A stretch of DNA of 64,000 nucleotides from Lentzea atacamensis (GCF_003269295.1 NZ_QLTT01000004.1:186001-250000), one strand, 5' to 3'; positions 41,648 to 51,499 are shown, numbered from the stretch's first letter. The notes: generated from the sequence alone by a model not told the origin. Numbers and translations: made by a program.

Positions 41648-42783
41648 GCTTCGTCGAGTCCGAAGAGCGGATCGCGCTGCGCAAGGCCGTGTCCGAGCTG
41701 GGCGCCAAGTACGGCACCGAGTACTTCGTCGCCAAGGCCCGCTCGGGGGAGAAGACCACCGAGCTGTGGGAGGAAGCGGGCAAGCTCGGTTACCTCGGTG
41801 TCGCGGTGCCGGAGGAGTACGGCGGTGGTGGCGGCGGCATCGGTGACCTCGCGGCGGTGTGTGAAGAGCTGGCCGCGGCGGGATGTCCGTTGCTGCTCAT
41901 GGTGGTGTCGCCCGCGATCTGCGCCACGGTGATCGCGAGGTTCGGCACGAGCGAGCAGAAGTCCAAGTGGCTGCCCGGTTTCGCGGACGGCACGCTGAAG
42001 ATGGCGTTCGCGATCACCGAGCCGGACGCGGGATCCAACGCGCACCAGCTGAAGACGCACGTCCGGCGCGTCGGCGACGACTGGATCCTCAAGGGCACCA
42101 AGACGTTCATCTCCGGCATCGACGAGGTCGACGCCGTCCTCGTCGTCGCCATCCAGAAGACCGGGCCGGTGCTCGTCGTCGTTCCCACCAACGCCGAGGG
42201 CTTCACCTGGCACCAGATCGAGATGGACCTGCTAGCGCCGGAGAAGCAGTTCACGCTGTTCTTCGACGACGTCAGGCTGCCGGACGACGCGGTCGTGGGC
42301 TCACCGGACCAGGGCCTGCTACAGGTCTTCGCGGGCCTCAACCCCGAACGGATCATGGGCGCGAGCATGGCCACCGGTTCCGCCCGCCTGGCCATCAGCA
42401 AAGCCGTCACCTACGCCCAGCAGCGTCAGGTGTGGGACAACCCGATCGGTTCGCACCAGGGCCTCGCGCACCCGCTGGCGAAGATCCACATCGAGATCGA
42501 GCTGGCCAGGCTGATGACGCAGAAGGCAGCCGCGCTGTACGACGCGGGCCGTGACAAGGACGCCGGTGAGGCCGCCAACATGGCCAAGTACGCGGCCGGC
42601 GAGGCCATCGCGGCCGCCGTCGACCAGGCGATCCAGACCCACGGCGGCAACGGGCTCACCTCCGAGTTCGGCCTGGCGTCGATGCTCGGCATGTCGCGGC
42701 TCTCCCGGATCGCGCCCGTTTCGCGGGAGATGGTCCTCAACTTCGTCGCGCAAAACAGCCTGAAGTTGCCCAGGTCGTACTGA
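41644..42783 (+). CDS. Acyl-CoA dehydrogenase
   Basis: This 379-residue second acyl-CoA dehydrogenase of the operon has the motifs AFAITEPDAGSNAHQLKT (residues 122-139), GTKTFISGID, a glycine-rich early loop PEEYGGGGGGIGD, and QTHGGNGLTSEFGLASMLGMSRLSRIAPVSREM at the end (residues 333-365). The end motif is APVSRE, so the catalytic Glu is retained in a divergent loop. Two different dehydrogenases in one operon suggest two desaturation steps of a longer or branched acyl chain. ATGA overlap with the carboxylase gene. Confidence 0.9.
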   Translation: MSFVESEERIALRKAVSELGAKYGTEYFVAKARSGEKTTELWEEAGKLGYLGVAVPEEYGGGGGGIGDLAAVCEELAAAGCPLLLMVVSPAICATVIARFGTSEQKSKWLPGFADGTLKMAFAITEPDAGSNAHQLKTHVRRVGDDWILKGTKTFISGIDEVDAVLVVAIQKTGPVLVVVPTNAEGFTWHQIEMDLLAPEKQFTLFFDDVRLPDDAVVGSPDQGLLQVFAGLNPERIMGASMATGSARLAISKAVTYAQQRQVWDNPIGSHQGLAHPLAKIHIEIELARLMTQKAAALYDAGRDKDAGEAANMAKYAAGEAIAAAVDQAIQTHGGNGLTSEFGLASMLGMSRLSRIAPVSREMVLNFVAQNSLKLPRSY

Positions 42784-42796
42784 CACACTGCGCGGC

Positions 42797-43609
42797 ATGG
42801 GGACATTCAGCACGTATGACGGCACCAAACTCGCTTACCACGGCCCGTCCGGCCCAGATCCGCTGATCTGCCTGCCGGGCGGGCCGATGCAGGCGTCGTC
42901 CTATCTGGCCGGCCTGCCGCTCGGCGACGTGCTCCGGCTCGACCTGCGCGGCACGGGCGACTCCGAGGAAGCACCGAAGGAGACCTACCGGGCGGACCGG
43001 CAGGTCGACGACGTGGAAGCGTTCCGGCAGCACCTCGGGCTCGACAAGCTCAGGCTGCTCGGTCACTCTGCGGGCGGTACCCTCGCGATCCTCTACGCGG
43101 CGCGATTTCCCCAGCACGTCAAGGAAATCGTGCTCGTCGCACCCAGCCCGCGCGTCGTCGGCATCGACGTCACCGACGAGGACCGCCGCGAGGTCGCCCT
43201 GCGGCGCAGCGGCGAGCCCTGGTACCCCGAGGCCATCAAGGCCTTCGAAGAGATCTGGGCGGGCAACATGACGCCTGAGGCGTTCAAGCGGATCGGCCCG
43301 TTCTGGTACGGCCGATACGACGACGCCGCGCGCGAGCTCGAAGATCACCCGACCAACGACGAGGGCGCCCGGGAGTTCTACGCCGAGGGCGCACTCGACC
43401 CCGATGTCACCCGCGCGGCACTCGAGACCCTCGACGTGCCAGCACTTCTGATCGCCGGTGAGGTCGACGTCGCGCTACCGCCCAAGCGCGCGCAGGAGTA
43501 CGCGGACCTGTTCCCACGCGCGCGGCTCGTCGTGCAGCCCGGCGCCGGTCACTTCCCGTGGGTGGACGACCCGGAGGCGTTCGCCGCCACGGTCCAGCGC
43601 ATCCCGTAG
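42797..43609 (+). CDS. Alpha/beta hydrolase
   Basis: This 270-residue protein has an oxyanion segment CLPGGPMQ (HGGP-like, as in prolyl iminopeptidases), nucleophile elbow GHSAGG (Ser about residue 92), acid in AGEVDVALPP (about 220) and His in GAGHFPWVDDP (about 251). It starts 13 bases after the acyl-CoA dehydrogenase and may be the last gene of that operon. Its 3' end overlaps the convergent HTH gene by 61 bases. Substrate unknown; an esterase, thioesterase or proline iminopeptidase-like activity is possible. Confidence 0.87.
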   Translation: MGTFSTYDGTKLAYHGPSGPDPLICLPGGPMQASSYLAGLPLGDVLRLDLRGTGDSEEAPKETYRADRQVDDVEAFRQHLGLDKLRLLGHSAGGTLAILYAARFPQHVKEIVLVAPSPRVVGIDVTDEDRREVALRRSGEPWYPEAIKAFEEIWAGNMTPEAFKRIGPFWYGRYDDAARELEDHPTNDEGAREFYAEGALDPDVTRAALETLDVPALLIAGEVDVALPPKRAQEYADLFPRARLVVQPGAGHFPWVDDPEAFAATVQRIP

Positions 43610-44454
43610 AGGCCGGGACCGAAGTCGAGCGCGGCGGCGTGCGCGTAACCCCAGGAGTCCACCGGGGCCGGGCGTGCGCCGCCGTACATTTCCGTCCCGG
43701 CCGGACCGGACGCGAATTGCTCGCAGGAGGCCGGTGGGGACTCGGCGGGGAATTTGATCTCCAGCACGTAGTCGTGCACCCGTTCGGCGAACCGGCGGAA
43801 ATGCGTGTGCTCCACCGTCGGATGTGGATAGATCAATTCGTACTCGATCGCCGCCGTCTCGCCGGGAGAGATCGGTTCGTCGAACAACAGCTCCGCGACG
43901 AGCACGCCGTTGGTCCGTTCGCGGGCGACCCTGCCGACGCGGCACGCGCGGACCGCGGTCAGCGCCGGCTGCGACGAACCCGTTTCCTGGCAGAGGATCC
44001 AGCGGTCCACTCCGGCCGCCGTCGCCTGCAGGACCTGACGTGACCTGACCGCGCGCACCCCTCCGCAGGGTGCGACGTCCACGCGGTCGTGCTGGGCGGT
44101 CAGGACGAGTCCTGAGCCGTCCCACGCCGTCCTCTCCGACAGCTCCCGCCTGCGTGAACGGCCGCGCGGCCGGGGCGGGCCGAGCAGGCGCGACAGTGCT
44201 GCCTCCGGCAGCCCGAGCACGTCCTCCAGCTGGGCGAGCGCCATCAGCGACTCCGGCCGCTCGGGTCTGCGCCTGCCCGACTGCCAGTAGCTCAGCGCCG
44301 TCACGCTGATCGGCGTGCCGCGGACCTTCAGGCGGTGCTGCAGCCGTTCCAGGCTGAGACCCCGCACCTGGATCGCCACCCGCAACGCGTCCGCGAACGG
44401 ACCCGTCACCAACAGGTCGGCGAGCTCCTCGCGCGGTGGGTAAATCGTCAGCAT
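43549..44454 (-). CDS. HTH (XRE-like) domain protein with uncharacterised C-terminal domain
   Basis: This 301-residue protein has a cro/XRE-like helix-turn-helix in residues 20-75 (VRGLSLERLQHRL, TALSYWQSGRRRPERP) and a basic linker (GPPRPRGRSRRR). A beta-rich C-terminal part contains conserved-looking YELIYPHPTVEHTHFRRF and DYVLEIKFP motifs. I do not recognise the C-terminal domain; similar proteins are common in Pseudonocardiaceae. It resembles a ligand-sensing or cytoplasmic regulatory protein. Strong GGAGGGGTG precedes ATG 44454. Divergent from the first subtilase gene; the 179-base gap between holds no clear operator. Confidence 0.78.
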   Translation of the reverse strand: MLTIYPPREELADLLVTGPFADALRVAIQVRGLSLERLQHRLKVRGTPISVTALSYWQSGRRRPERPESLMALAQLEDVLGLPEAALSRLLGPPRPRGRSRRRELSERTAWDGSGLVLTAQHDRVDVAPCGGVRAVRSRQVLQATAAGVDRWILCQETGSSQPALTAVRACRVGRVARERTNGVLVAELLFDEPISPGETAAIEYELIYPHPTVEHTHFRRFAERVHDYVLEIKFPAESPPASCEQFASGPAGTEMYGGARPAPVDSWGYAHAAALDFGPGLYGMRWTVAANASGSSTHGK

Positions 44455-44633
44455 CACCCCTCCGTTTCCCGGGGTCAAGCTCGGAAGGCTATCGGCAGCA
44501 AAGGGAACGCGGTACAGCCGATCGGCGGTTTTGCGCCGGTTCGAAACCCGGAAAGTTCAGATCTCGAGCCTATTACGCCGCCAATAGTCTCGATTGGGTT
44601 CCTGATCACCCCTGCGACGAACAGGACTACGCA

Positions 44634-45797
44634 ATGCGCAAGACAGCAACCCTGCTCGGCTCGGCGGTCATGATCGCCGCGTTCGCGGCACCCGCCACCG
44701 CCGCGGCCGGTGAGATCCGCACGTTCGAGGGCGCGGACAACATCGCCGGCAGCTTCGTCGTGAAGCTCAAGGACGACCGGGTCACCGCGAGTGCCGCGAC
44801 TCTCGGTGCACGGTTCGGCGGTCAGATCGGCCACGTGTACGACACCGTGTTCAAGGGCTTCTCGGTCAAGATGAGCGACGCCCAGGCCCGCAGACTGGCC
44901 GCCGACCCGTCGGTCGACTACGTGGAACGCGACCAGGTTCTCAGCATCTCCGCCACCCAGGTCAACCCGCCGTCGTGGGGTCTCGACCGGATCGACCAGC
45001 GCAACCTGCCGCTCGACCAGCGCTACACCTACAACAGCACCGGTTCCGGCGTGAACGCCTACGTCCTCGACACCGGTGTCCGGATCAGCCACCAGACGTT
45101 CGGCGGCCGCGCCAAGAACGGCCGCGACTTCGTCGACAACGACAACGTCGCGCAGGACGGCAACGGCCACGGCACGCACGTCGCGGGCACCATCGCGGGC
45201 ACGCAGTACGGCGTGGCGAAGGCGGCGACCATCGTCGCCGTGCGTGTGCTGAACAACCAGGGCTCCGGCACGCTCGCCGGTGTCGTCGCGGGCATCAACT
45301 GGGTGGCGTCCAACCACGTCAAGCCCGCGGTGGCCAACATGTCGCTCGGTGGCAGCGCGAACTCCTCGCTCGACAACGCCGTGGCGGGCGCGATCACGCG
45401 CGGTGTCACGTTCGCGGTGGCGGCGGGCAACTCCAACGCCAACGCGTCCGGCTTCTCCCCGGCCAGGGTCGCGTCGGCGATCACGGTGGGGTCGACCGAC
45501 CGCAACGACGCGCGCTCGTCGTTCTCCAACTTCGGCGCGGTCGTGGACGTCTTCGCTCCCGGCCGGGACATCACGTCCGCGTGGCACACCAGTGACACCG
45601 CCACGAACACCATCTCCGGCACCTCGATGGCGACGCCGCACGTCGCCGGCGTGGTGGCGCGCTACCTGCAGGGCAACTTCAACGTGACGCCCGCGCAGGT
45701 GTCGGCCGCGATCACCTCCAACGCCACCAACGGCAAGGTGACCAACCCCGGTGCCGGCACGACGACCAGGCTCCTGCACTGGCCGCCGACCAGCTGA
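44634..45797 (+). CDS. S8 family serine peptidase (secreted subtilase), copy 1
   Basis: This 387-residue preproprotein has a Sec signal (residues 1-24, ATAAA), an I9 propeptide ([11 protein letters not shown] to VDYVERDQ, about 36-103) and a subtilase domain. The triad is Asp in [10 protein letters not shown] (about 144), His in [10 protein letters not shown] (about 178) and Ser in [12 protein letters not shown] (about 330), with oxyanion Asn in VAAGNSNAN (about 268). It is a proteinase K-like secreted protease. ATG 44634 follows AGGA. A strong terminator follows, so it is transcribed separately from copy 2. Confidence 0.95.
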   Translation: MRKTATLLGSAVMIAAFAAPATAAAGEIRTFEGADNIAGSFVVKLKDDRVTASAATLGARFGGQIGHVYDTVFKGFSVKMSDAQARRLAADPSVDYVERDQVLSISATQVNPPSWGLDRIDQRNLPLDQRYTYNSTGSGVNAYVLDTGVRISHQTFGGRAKNGRDFVDNDNVAQDGNGHGTHVAGTIAGTQYGVAKAATIVAVRVLNNQGSGTLAGVVAGINWVASNHVKPAVANMSLGGSANSSLDNAVAGAITRGVTFAVAAGNSNANASGFSPARVASAITVGSTDRNDARSSFSNFGAVVDVFAPGRDITSAWHTSDTATNTISGTSMATPHVAGVVARYLQGNFNVTPAQVSAAITSNATNGKVTNPGAGTTTRLLHWPPTS

Positions 45798-45815
45798 ACG
45801 GCACTGTGAGATGTG

Positions 45816-45848
45816 CGGCCCCGGCTCATTGCGAGCCGGGGCCGTTTT
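45816..45848 (+). terminator. Rho-independent terminator after subtilase copy 1
   Basis: CGGCCCCGGCTC (45816-45827) pairs perfectly with GAGCCGGGGCCG (45833-45844) around a 5-base loop, followed directly by TTTT. This is a textbook intrinsic terminator, 19 bases after the stop. Confidence 0.92.
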
Positions 45849-45874
45849 CCCCTGCACCGAAAGGAAGTCCGCAC

Positions 45875-46948
45875 GTGAGAGCCCTGCTGACGGTCGTCGC
45901 CCTGGCGGCAGCGGTCGTGGTCGCCCCGGCGTCCGCGGCCACATCCCCGTACATCGTCGTGCTGCGTGACGGAGCCGTGTCGTCGTTCAGCGGCGCGGTC
46001 GAGCACCGGTACACCAGTGTTTTCAACGGTTTCAGCGCACGGCTGACCTCGCAGCAGCTGCGTGCGCTGAAGGCCGACCCGAACGTGTCCCATGTGGAGC
46101 GTGACGGGATCGTGCACGCGAACGGCACGCAGCTCAACCCGCCGTGGGGCCTCGACCGGATCGACCAGCGAGCGTTGCCGCTGGACCAGAAGTACTCCTA
46201 CACGAGCACCGGCCGCGGCGTGAACATCTACGTGCTCGACACCGGCATCCGGGTGTCGCACACCGACTTCGGCGGCCGTGCCCGCAACGGCTGGGACACG
46301 GTGGACAACGACGCGATCGCGCAGGACGACAACGGCCACGGCACGCACGTCGCCGGCATCGCCGCCGGCACGAAGCACGGCGTGGCCAAGCAGGCGACCG
46401 TGTGGGGCGTGCGGGTGCTGAACGGGTCCGGCAGCGGCACGATCTCCGGCGTGATCGCGGGTGTCGACTGGGTGACGCGCAACGCCGTCAAGCCCGCCGT
46501 GGCGAACATGTCGCTGGGCGGCAGTGCTTCCGCGGCGCTGGACGACGCGGTCCGCCGTTCGATCGCGTCCGGCGTCTCGTACACGGTGGCCGCGGGCGGC
46601 AGCAACACCAGCCCCGTGAACTCGTCGCCCCAACGGGTTTCCGAGGCTGTCTGCGTGGGTGCGCTGACGACGAGCGACACCAAGGCGTCGTCGTCGAACT
46701 ACGGCCCGCTGGTCGACATCTTCGCGCCGGGCGTCGGCATTCCGTCCGCCTGGCACACGAGCGACATCGCGACGAACACCATCTCCGGCACCTCGATGGC
46801 CGCCCCGCACGCGGCCGGTGTCGCCGCCCGCTATCTGGAGTTCAACCGCGCCGCCACTCCCGCACAGGTGGAGCGCGCGCTGGTTACCACGGGCACTCCC
46901 GGCACACCACCCGTCACTCGTATCCTTTACTGGCCGCCTTCACTGTGA
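45875..46948 (+). CDS. S8 family serine peptidase (secreted subtilase), copy 2, oxyanion Asn replaced
   Basis: This 357-residue paralogue has a signal peptide (residues 1-21), a short I9 propeptide ([10 protein letters not shown] to VSHVERDG) and a subtilase domain with Asp in [10 protein letters not shown], His in [10 protein letters not shown] and Ser in [12 protein letters not shown]. Where copies 1 and 3 have [15 protein letters not shown], this one has [15 protein letters not shown], so the oxyanion-hole Asn is Gly. Activity may be reduced or specialised. AAGGAAG precedes GTG 45875. It is about 30 residues shorter than its neighbours, mostly at the propeptide. Positioned between two closer paralogues, it looks like an older duplicate. 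Confidence 0.93.
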   Translation: MRALLTVVALAAAVVVAPASAATSPYIVVLRDGAVSSFSGAVEHRYTSVFNGFSARLTSQQLRALKADPNVSHVERDGIVHANGTQLNPPWGLDRIDQRALPLDQKYSYTSTGRGVNIYVLDTGIRVSHTDFGGRARNGWDTVDNDAIAQDDNGHGTHVAGIAAGTKHGVAKQATVWGVRVLNGSGSGTISGVIAGVDWVTRNAVKPAVANMSLGGSASAALDDAVRRSIASGVSYTVAAGGSNTSPVNSSPQRVSEAVCVGALTTSDTKASSSNYGPLVDIFAPGVGIPSAWHTSDIATNTISGTSMAAPHAAGVAARYLEFNRAATPAQVERALVTTGTPGTPPVTRILYWPPSL

Positions 46949-46996
46949 AAGTGAATTGTTCGGCAATACAACCGCGTCTTAATCTTTAGTACACCC

Positions 46997-47025
46997 TTGG
47001 CAGGAACCGGGTCGCAACTTAGCGT
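46997..47025 (+). promoter_or_regulatory. Candidate vegetative promoter for subtilase copy 3
   Basis: TTGGCA (46997-47002) and TAGCGT (47020-47025) are separated by 17 bases, a good primary-sigma type promoter, with transcription expected about 30 bases before the ATG at 47064. Supports independent transcription of copy 3. Confidence 0.6.
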
Positions 47026-47063
47026 CGAAAGTGTTCGTTCCCCTGCAAAGAACGGAATGCAGC

Positions 47064-48233
47064 ATGACGCGAAAGATCCGGTTCCTGGCCGGTGCCGGTG
47101 CGGCGACCCTCGCCGCGTCGGTCCTGATGACGCCGGGAGCGTCCGCCGCCGAGGGTGAGATCCGCTCTCTGGGCGCCCCTGAGAAGATCGCCGGCAGCTT
47201 CATCGTGAAGCTGAAGGACAGCAAGACCTCCGCCCACTCCCTGGCTTCCCGCTTCGGCGCGAGCGTGGAGCGGAGCTACGCCAGCTTCGGCGGTTTCAAC
47301 GTGAAGCTGACCGAGAAGCAGGCCAAGCGTCTCGCTGCCGACCCGTCGGTCGAGTACGTCGAGCAGGACCAGGTGATCCACACCCAGGCGACGCAGACGA
47401 ACCCGCCGTCGTGGGGGCTCGACCGCGTCGACCAGCGCAACCTGCCGCTGAACAGCTCCTACAGCTACACGACCACCGGCTCCGGGGTGAACGTGTACGT
47501 CGTGGACACCGGCGTGCGCATCAGCCACTCCACGTTCGGCGGCCGTGCGGTCAACGGCTACGACGCGGTCGACAACGACAACGTCGCCCAGGACGGCAAC
47601 GGCCACGGCACGCACGTCGCCGGCACCATCGCGGGTTCGCAGTACGGTGTCGCGAAGAACGCGCGCATCGTCGGCGTCCGCGTGCTGAACAACTCCGGCT
47701 CCGGCACGCTCGCCGGTGTCGTGGCGGGCATCGACTGGGTGGCGCGCAACCACCGGAAGCCGGCCGTGGCGAACCTGTCACTGGGCGGCGGCGCCAACTC
47801 CTCGATCGACGACGCCGTGCGCCGCGCCATCGCGGCGGGCGTGACGTTCGCGGTCGCGGCGGGCAACTCCAACGCCAACGCGTCCGGTTTCTCCCCGGCA
47901 CGTGTCGGTGAGGCGATCACCGTCGGCGCCACCGAGCGCACCGACGCCCGCGCGTCCTACTCGAACTACGGCTCGATCCTGGACATCTTCGCGCCGGGCA
48001 GCAGCATCACGTCGGCCTGGCACACCGGTGACAGCGCGACCAACACCATCTCGGGCACCTCGATGGCCACCCCGCACGTCGCCGGTGCGGCCGCGCGGTA
48101 CCTGCAGAGCAACCCGTCGGCCACGCCGGCTCAGGTCGCCTCTTACCTGATCGCGCAGTCGACGCCGTCGAAGGTGACGAACCCCGGTTCCGGTTCGCCG
48201 AACCGCCTGCTGTACCTCGCGCCCTCCGCGTGA
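47064..48233 (+). CDS. S8 family serine peptidase (secreted subtilase), copy 3
   Basis: This 389-residue preproprotein is very similar to copy 1. It has a signal peptide (residues 1-29, ASAAE), an I9 propeptide (GSFIVKLKDSK to VEYVEQDQ) and a catalytic domain with Asp in [10 protein letters not shown], His in [10 protein letters not shown], oxyanion Asn in VAAGNSNAN and Ser in [12 protein letters not shown]. It is an extracellular proteinase K-like enzyme and there is no extra C-terminal domain. It has its own promoter and a strong terminator. Copies 1 and 3 probably arose by tandem duplication; the three genes together supply extracellular protein degradation. Confidence 0.95.
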   Translation: MTRKIRFLAGAGAATLAASVLMTPGASAAEGEIRSLGAPEKIAGSFIVKLKDSKTSAHSLASRFGASVERSYASFGGFNVKLTEKQAKRLAADPSVEYVEQDQVIHTQATQTNPPSWGLDRVDQRNLPLNSSYSYTTTGSGVNVYVVDTGVRISHSTFGGRAVNGYDAVDNDNVAQDGNGHGTHVAGTIAGSQYGVAKNARIVGVRVLNNSGSGTLAGVVAGIDWVARNHRKPAVANLSLGGGANSSIDDAVRRAIAAGVTFAVAAGNSNANASGFSPARVGEAITVGATERTDARASYSNYGSILDIFAPGSSITSAWHTGDSATNTISGTSMATPHVAGAAARYLQSNPSATPAQVASYLIAQSTPSKVTNPGSGSPNRLLYLAPSA

Positions 48234-48247
48234 GCTAGCACCGTCTG

Positions 48248-48277
48248 AAAAGGCCGCGGCTGTCGCCGCGGCCTTTT
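48248..48277. terminator. Bidirectional terminator after subtilase copy 3
   Basis: AAAAGGCCGCGGC (48248-48260) and GCCGCGGCCTTTT (48265-48277) form a perfect 13-bp stem with a 4-base loop. The flanking A and T runs make it a good intrinsic terminator on both strands, for the subtilase and for the convergent small membrane protein ending at 48281. Confidence 0.93.
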
Positions 48278-48280
48278 CGT

Positions 48281-48568
48281 TCAGAGGACCTGTTCCGCCA
48301 CCGAGAGCGACGCCAGGTAGAGGACGACCATCAGCGCGGCACCGATCCACGGCCAGTAGGCACGCGGCTCTCGCAACGCGCGGAACCACGTCGCGAAGGT
48401 CGCGGACAGCCCTATGACGATGGTGCCGACCGTCGCCATCATGAACGGCGCGTAGCACGCGCCCGTGCACGCCTGCACCGGTGTGAAGCCGAGAATGCCG
48501 AAGAACAGCACGCCGACGGCGACCACGAACATCACGAGCATGCCGAAGACGGCCACCGGGATCCGCAT
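48281..48568 (-). CDS. Small membrane protein, unknown function
   Basis: This 95-residue protein has three hydrophobic helices. Between the first two is GFTPVQACTGACYAPFM, with two cysteines that could form a disulfide outside the membrane. WFRALREPRAYWPWIGAALM precedes the last helix. I do not recognise a named family. It is divergent from aspS; the 118-base gap between must hold both promoters, and TAGCCT near 48638 is a possible aspS -10. Confidence 0.7.
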   Translation of the reverse strand: MRIPVAVFGMLVMFVVAVGVLFFGILGFTPVQACTGACYAPFMMATVGTIVIGLSATFATWFRALREPRAYWPWIGAALMVVLYLASLSVAEQVL

Positions 48569-48686
48569 GCGGAAAAGCTAGCGAACCTAGATCACTTCCG
48601 CCCGTGAAAGCCCTGCGTGAGAATCCGTCGGTGCCGTTGGCTAGCCTTGACGGCAAAGCTGACTTCGTCTACAAGGAGCCACCACC

Positions 48687-50456
48687 GTGTTGCGCACGCA
48701 CGAGGCCGGATCACTCCGGGCCGAGCACGCCGGGCAGTCCGTCACCCTCACCGGGTGGGTCGCTCGCCGGCGTGATCACGGCGGTGTCATCTTCATCGAC
48801 CTCCGCGACGCCTCCGGTGTCGCCCAGGTCGTGTTCCGCGAAGGCGAGATGGCCGAGCGCGCGCACAAGCTGCGGGCCGAGTTCGTCGTCAAGGTCACCG
48901 GCGAGGTGTCCAGGCGTCCGGAGGGCAGCGAGAACCCCGACCTCGCCACCGGTGCCATCGAGGTCTACGTCTCCGAGCTCGAGGTCCTGAACGAGGCCGC
49001 GCCGCTGCCGTTCCAGGTCGACGACCACCTGGAGGTCGGTGAGGAGGCCCGCCTCAAGCACCGCTACCTCGACCTGCGCCGCACCGCCCCGGCCAAGGCC
49101 ATGCGCCTGCGCAGCGAGGCGAACCGGATCGCCCGCACGGTCCTGCACGCCGAGAAGTTCGTCGAGGTCGAGACCCCGACCCTGACCCGCAGCACGCCGG
49201 AGGGCGCGCGCGACTTCCTGGTGCCCGCCCGGCTGCGTCCCGGCTCCTGGTACGCGCTGCCGCAGTCGCCGCAGCTGTTCAAGCAGCTGCTCATGGTCGG
49301 TGGCCTGGAGCGCTACTACCAGATCGCGCGCTGCTACCGCGACGAGGACTTCCGCGCCGACCGGCAGCCGGAGTTCACGCAGCTCGACATCGAGATGAGC
49401 TTCGTCGAGCAGGACGACGTCATCGCGCTGGCCGAGAAGGTCATCAAGGCGCTGTGGAAGGAGCTGGCGGACCACGAGATCGGCACGATCCGCCGCATCC
49501 CGTTCGCCGAGGCCATGGCCAAGTACGGTACGGACAAGCCGGACCTGCGCTTCGACCTCGAGCTGACCGAGCTCACCGAGTACTTCAAGGACACGACGTT
49601 CCGCGTGTTCCAGGCGCCGTACGTCGGTGCCGTGGTCATGCCCGGTGGCGCCTCGCAGCCCCGCCGCACGCTCGACGGCTGGCAGGAGTGGGCCAAGCAG
49701 CGCGGCCACAAGGGCCTCGCGTACGTGCTCATCGGCGAGGACGGCACGCTGGGCGGCCCGGTCGCCAAGAACCTGACCGACGCCGAGCGCGACGGCCTGG
49801 CCAAGGCGGTCGGCGCGAACCCCGGCGACTGCATCTTCTTCGCCGCCGGTGACCGCAACGGCGCCCGCGCGCTGCTCGGCGCCGCGCGCAACGAGATCGC
49901 CCAGCGCGTCGGCCTGATCGACGAGAACGCCTGGTCGTTCGTGTGGATCGTGGACGCGCCGCTGTTCGAGGCCGTCGAGAACATCGGCGACGACGTGGCG
50001 GTCGGCAGCGGCAAGTGGACCGCGCTGCACCACGCGTTCACCTCGCCGACGCCGGAGTGGATCGACCGCTTCGAGGAGGACCCGGGCAACGCGCTCGCGT
50101 ACGCCTACGACATCGTCTGCAACGGCAACGAGATCGGCGGCGGCTCGATCCGTATCCACCGCGCCGACGTGCAGCAGCGGGTCTTCAACATCATGGGCCT
50201 CACCGAGGAGGAGGCGCAGGAGAAGTTCGGCTTCCTGCTCGACGCCTTCAAGTACGGCGCCCCGCCCCACGGTGGCATCGCGTTCGGCTGGGACCGCATC
50301 GCCATGCTGATCGGCGGCTACGACTCGATCCGCGAGGTCATCGCGTTCCCGAAGAGCGGTGGCGGCTACGACCCGCTGACCGCGGCTCCGGCGCCGATCA
50401 CGCCGCAGCAGCGCAAGGAAGCCGGCGTCGACGCCAAGCCCGACCAGAAGGCGTAA
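48687..50456 (+). CDS. aspS: Aspartate-tRNA ligase
   Basis: This 589-residue bacterial-type AspRS has an N-terminal OB-fold anticodon domain ([21 protein letters not shown], residues 21-41), the class II catalytic core with [14 protein letters not shown] and [12 protein letters not shown] (motif 2), an inserted GAD domain (about 290-410), and motif 3 [13 protein letters not shown] (about 530). It charges tRNA-Asp, and possibly also tRNA-Asn where AsnRS is absent, which cannot be told here. GTG 48687 is eight bases after AAGGAG. The next gene starts at its stop codon (TAATG). Confidence 0.97.
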   Translation: MLRTHEAGSLRAEHAGQSVTLTGWVARRRDHGGVIFIDLRDASGVAQVVFREGEMAERAHKLRAEFVVKVTGEVSRRPEGSENPDLATGAIEVYVSELEVLNEAAPLPFQVDDHLEVGEEARLKHRYLDLRRTAPAKAMRLRSEANRIARTVLHAEKFVEVETPTLTRSTPEGARDFLVPARLRPGSWYALPQSPQLFKQLLMVGGLERYYQIARCYRDEDFRADRQPEFTQLDIEMSFVEQDDVIALAEKVIKALWKELADHEIGTIRRIPFAEAMAKYGTDKPDLRFDLELTELTEYFKDTTFRVFQAPYVGAVVMPGGASQPRRTLDGWQEWAKQRGHKGLAYVLIGEDGTLGGPVAKNLTDAERDGLAKAVGANPGDCIFFAAGDRNGARALLGAARNEIAQRVGLIDENAWSFVWIVDAPLFEAVENIGDDVAVGSGKWTALHHAFTSPTPEWIDRFEEDPGNALAYAYDIVCNGNEIGGGSIRIHRADVQQRVFNIMGLTEEEAQEKFGFLLDAFKYGAPPHGGIAFGWDRIAMLIGGYDSIREVIAFPKSGGGYDPLTAAPAPITPQQRKEAGVDAKPDQKA

Positions 50457-51397
50457 TGCTGCGGCTCAGGGTGGTCTGCCCGGCAGACCAGACCGAAGCC
50501 GCGCTGACGATCCTCCGCGACCACGCAGGAGCCACCCACCTGGTGGTCCTGCGTGGCGCGGCGATCGATCCCGAGGGTGATCTGATCACCGCCGACGTGG
50601 CGCGGGAGGCGGTCGACGAGATCGTCATCGCGTTGTGCGACCTGCACATCGACCACACCGGTGGTGTCACGATCGAAACGATCGACACCTCGCTGTCCGA
50701 CCACGCCGACCGCGCCGAGGAGAACGCTCCCGGCGAGGGCTCGGACGTGATCGTGTGGGAGGAGCTGATCGCGAAGTCCGGCGAGGAGTCCCGGCCGAGC
50801 GTGACCTTCCAGGCGTTCCTCACCATCGCCTGCCTGCTGGCGGCGGTGGGCGTCGCGACGAACTCTCCGGTCACGATCGTCGGCGCGATGGTCGTCGGTC
50901 CGGAGTTCGGGCCGCTCGCCGCCATCGCGGTCGGCCTCGTGGCGAAACGGATGGACCTGGTCAAGCGGGCGGCTATGGCACTCGTGATCGGCTTCCCGCT
51001 GGCCATGGTGATCACGTCGGCGCTGACGTGGTTCGGTGAGCTCGGCGGGCTGTTCGACCGGGCGTCGTTGCTCAACGGTCACCAGGTCGACTTCGTCTAC
51101 GAGTTCGGACCGTTCTCGCTGATCGTCGCCCTGCTGGCGGGTGCGGCGGGCATGCTGTCGATGACGTCGGCCAAGTCGGCGGCGCTCGTCGGTGTGTTCA
51201 TCTCGGTCACCACGGTGCCGGCGGCGGGCTACGCTGCGCTGGCCGCTGTTCTCGGAGTGTGGGACAGAGTGGGACCTGCTGTTGCCCAGCTGGGCATCAA
51301 CTTGATCGGTATTGTCGCGGCCGCTTCGCTCGTCCTGTTGATCCGCAGGCGCAGGGCAACGGATGGTGTTTCCACACGTCCACTGTCCAAGGGGTGA
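50456..51397 (+). CDS. DUF389 membrane protein
   Basis: This 313-residue protein has a soluble ferredoxin-like N-terminal domain ([20 protein letters not shown], residues 1-90) and about six membrane helices from residue 120. It carries the DUF389 signature NSPVTIVGAMVVGPEFGPLAAIA (residues 141-163). The family (TIGR00271/TIGR00341) has no settled function; a transport role is possible. Its ATG overlaps the aspS stop by one base, so it is co-translated with aspS. The next gene is about 100 bases downstream. Confidence 0.92.
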   Translation: MLRLRVVCPADQTEAALTILRDHAGATHLVVLRGAAIDPEGDLITADVAREAVDEIVIALCDLHIDHTGGVTIETIDTSLSDHADRAEENAPGEGSDVIVWEELIAKSGEESRPSVTFQAFLTIACLLAAVGVATNSPVTIVGAMVVGPEFGPLAAIAVGLVAKRMDLVKRAAMALVIGFPLAMVITSALTWFGELGGLFDRASLLNGHQVDFVYEFGPFSLIVALLAGAAGMLSMTSAKSAALVGVFISVTTVPAAGYAALAAVLGVWDRVGPAVAQLGINLIGIVAAASLVLLIRRRRATDGVSTRPLSKG

Positions 51398-51499
51398 TCC
51401 GGAAACAGCGCGAGCCGTTATCAACGAGTGGTGGTAGTCGCAGCCTGGCCGGATTAGCGTCGGTCCGGCTCACGGACATGGGGAGTAGGGTCGGAGGGG

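Noticed and set aside
47030..47045. SOS box near TCGAAAGTGTTCG upstream of subtilase copy 3
   Set aside because: The spacing between half-sites is two bases short of the consensus.
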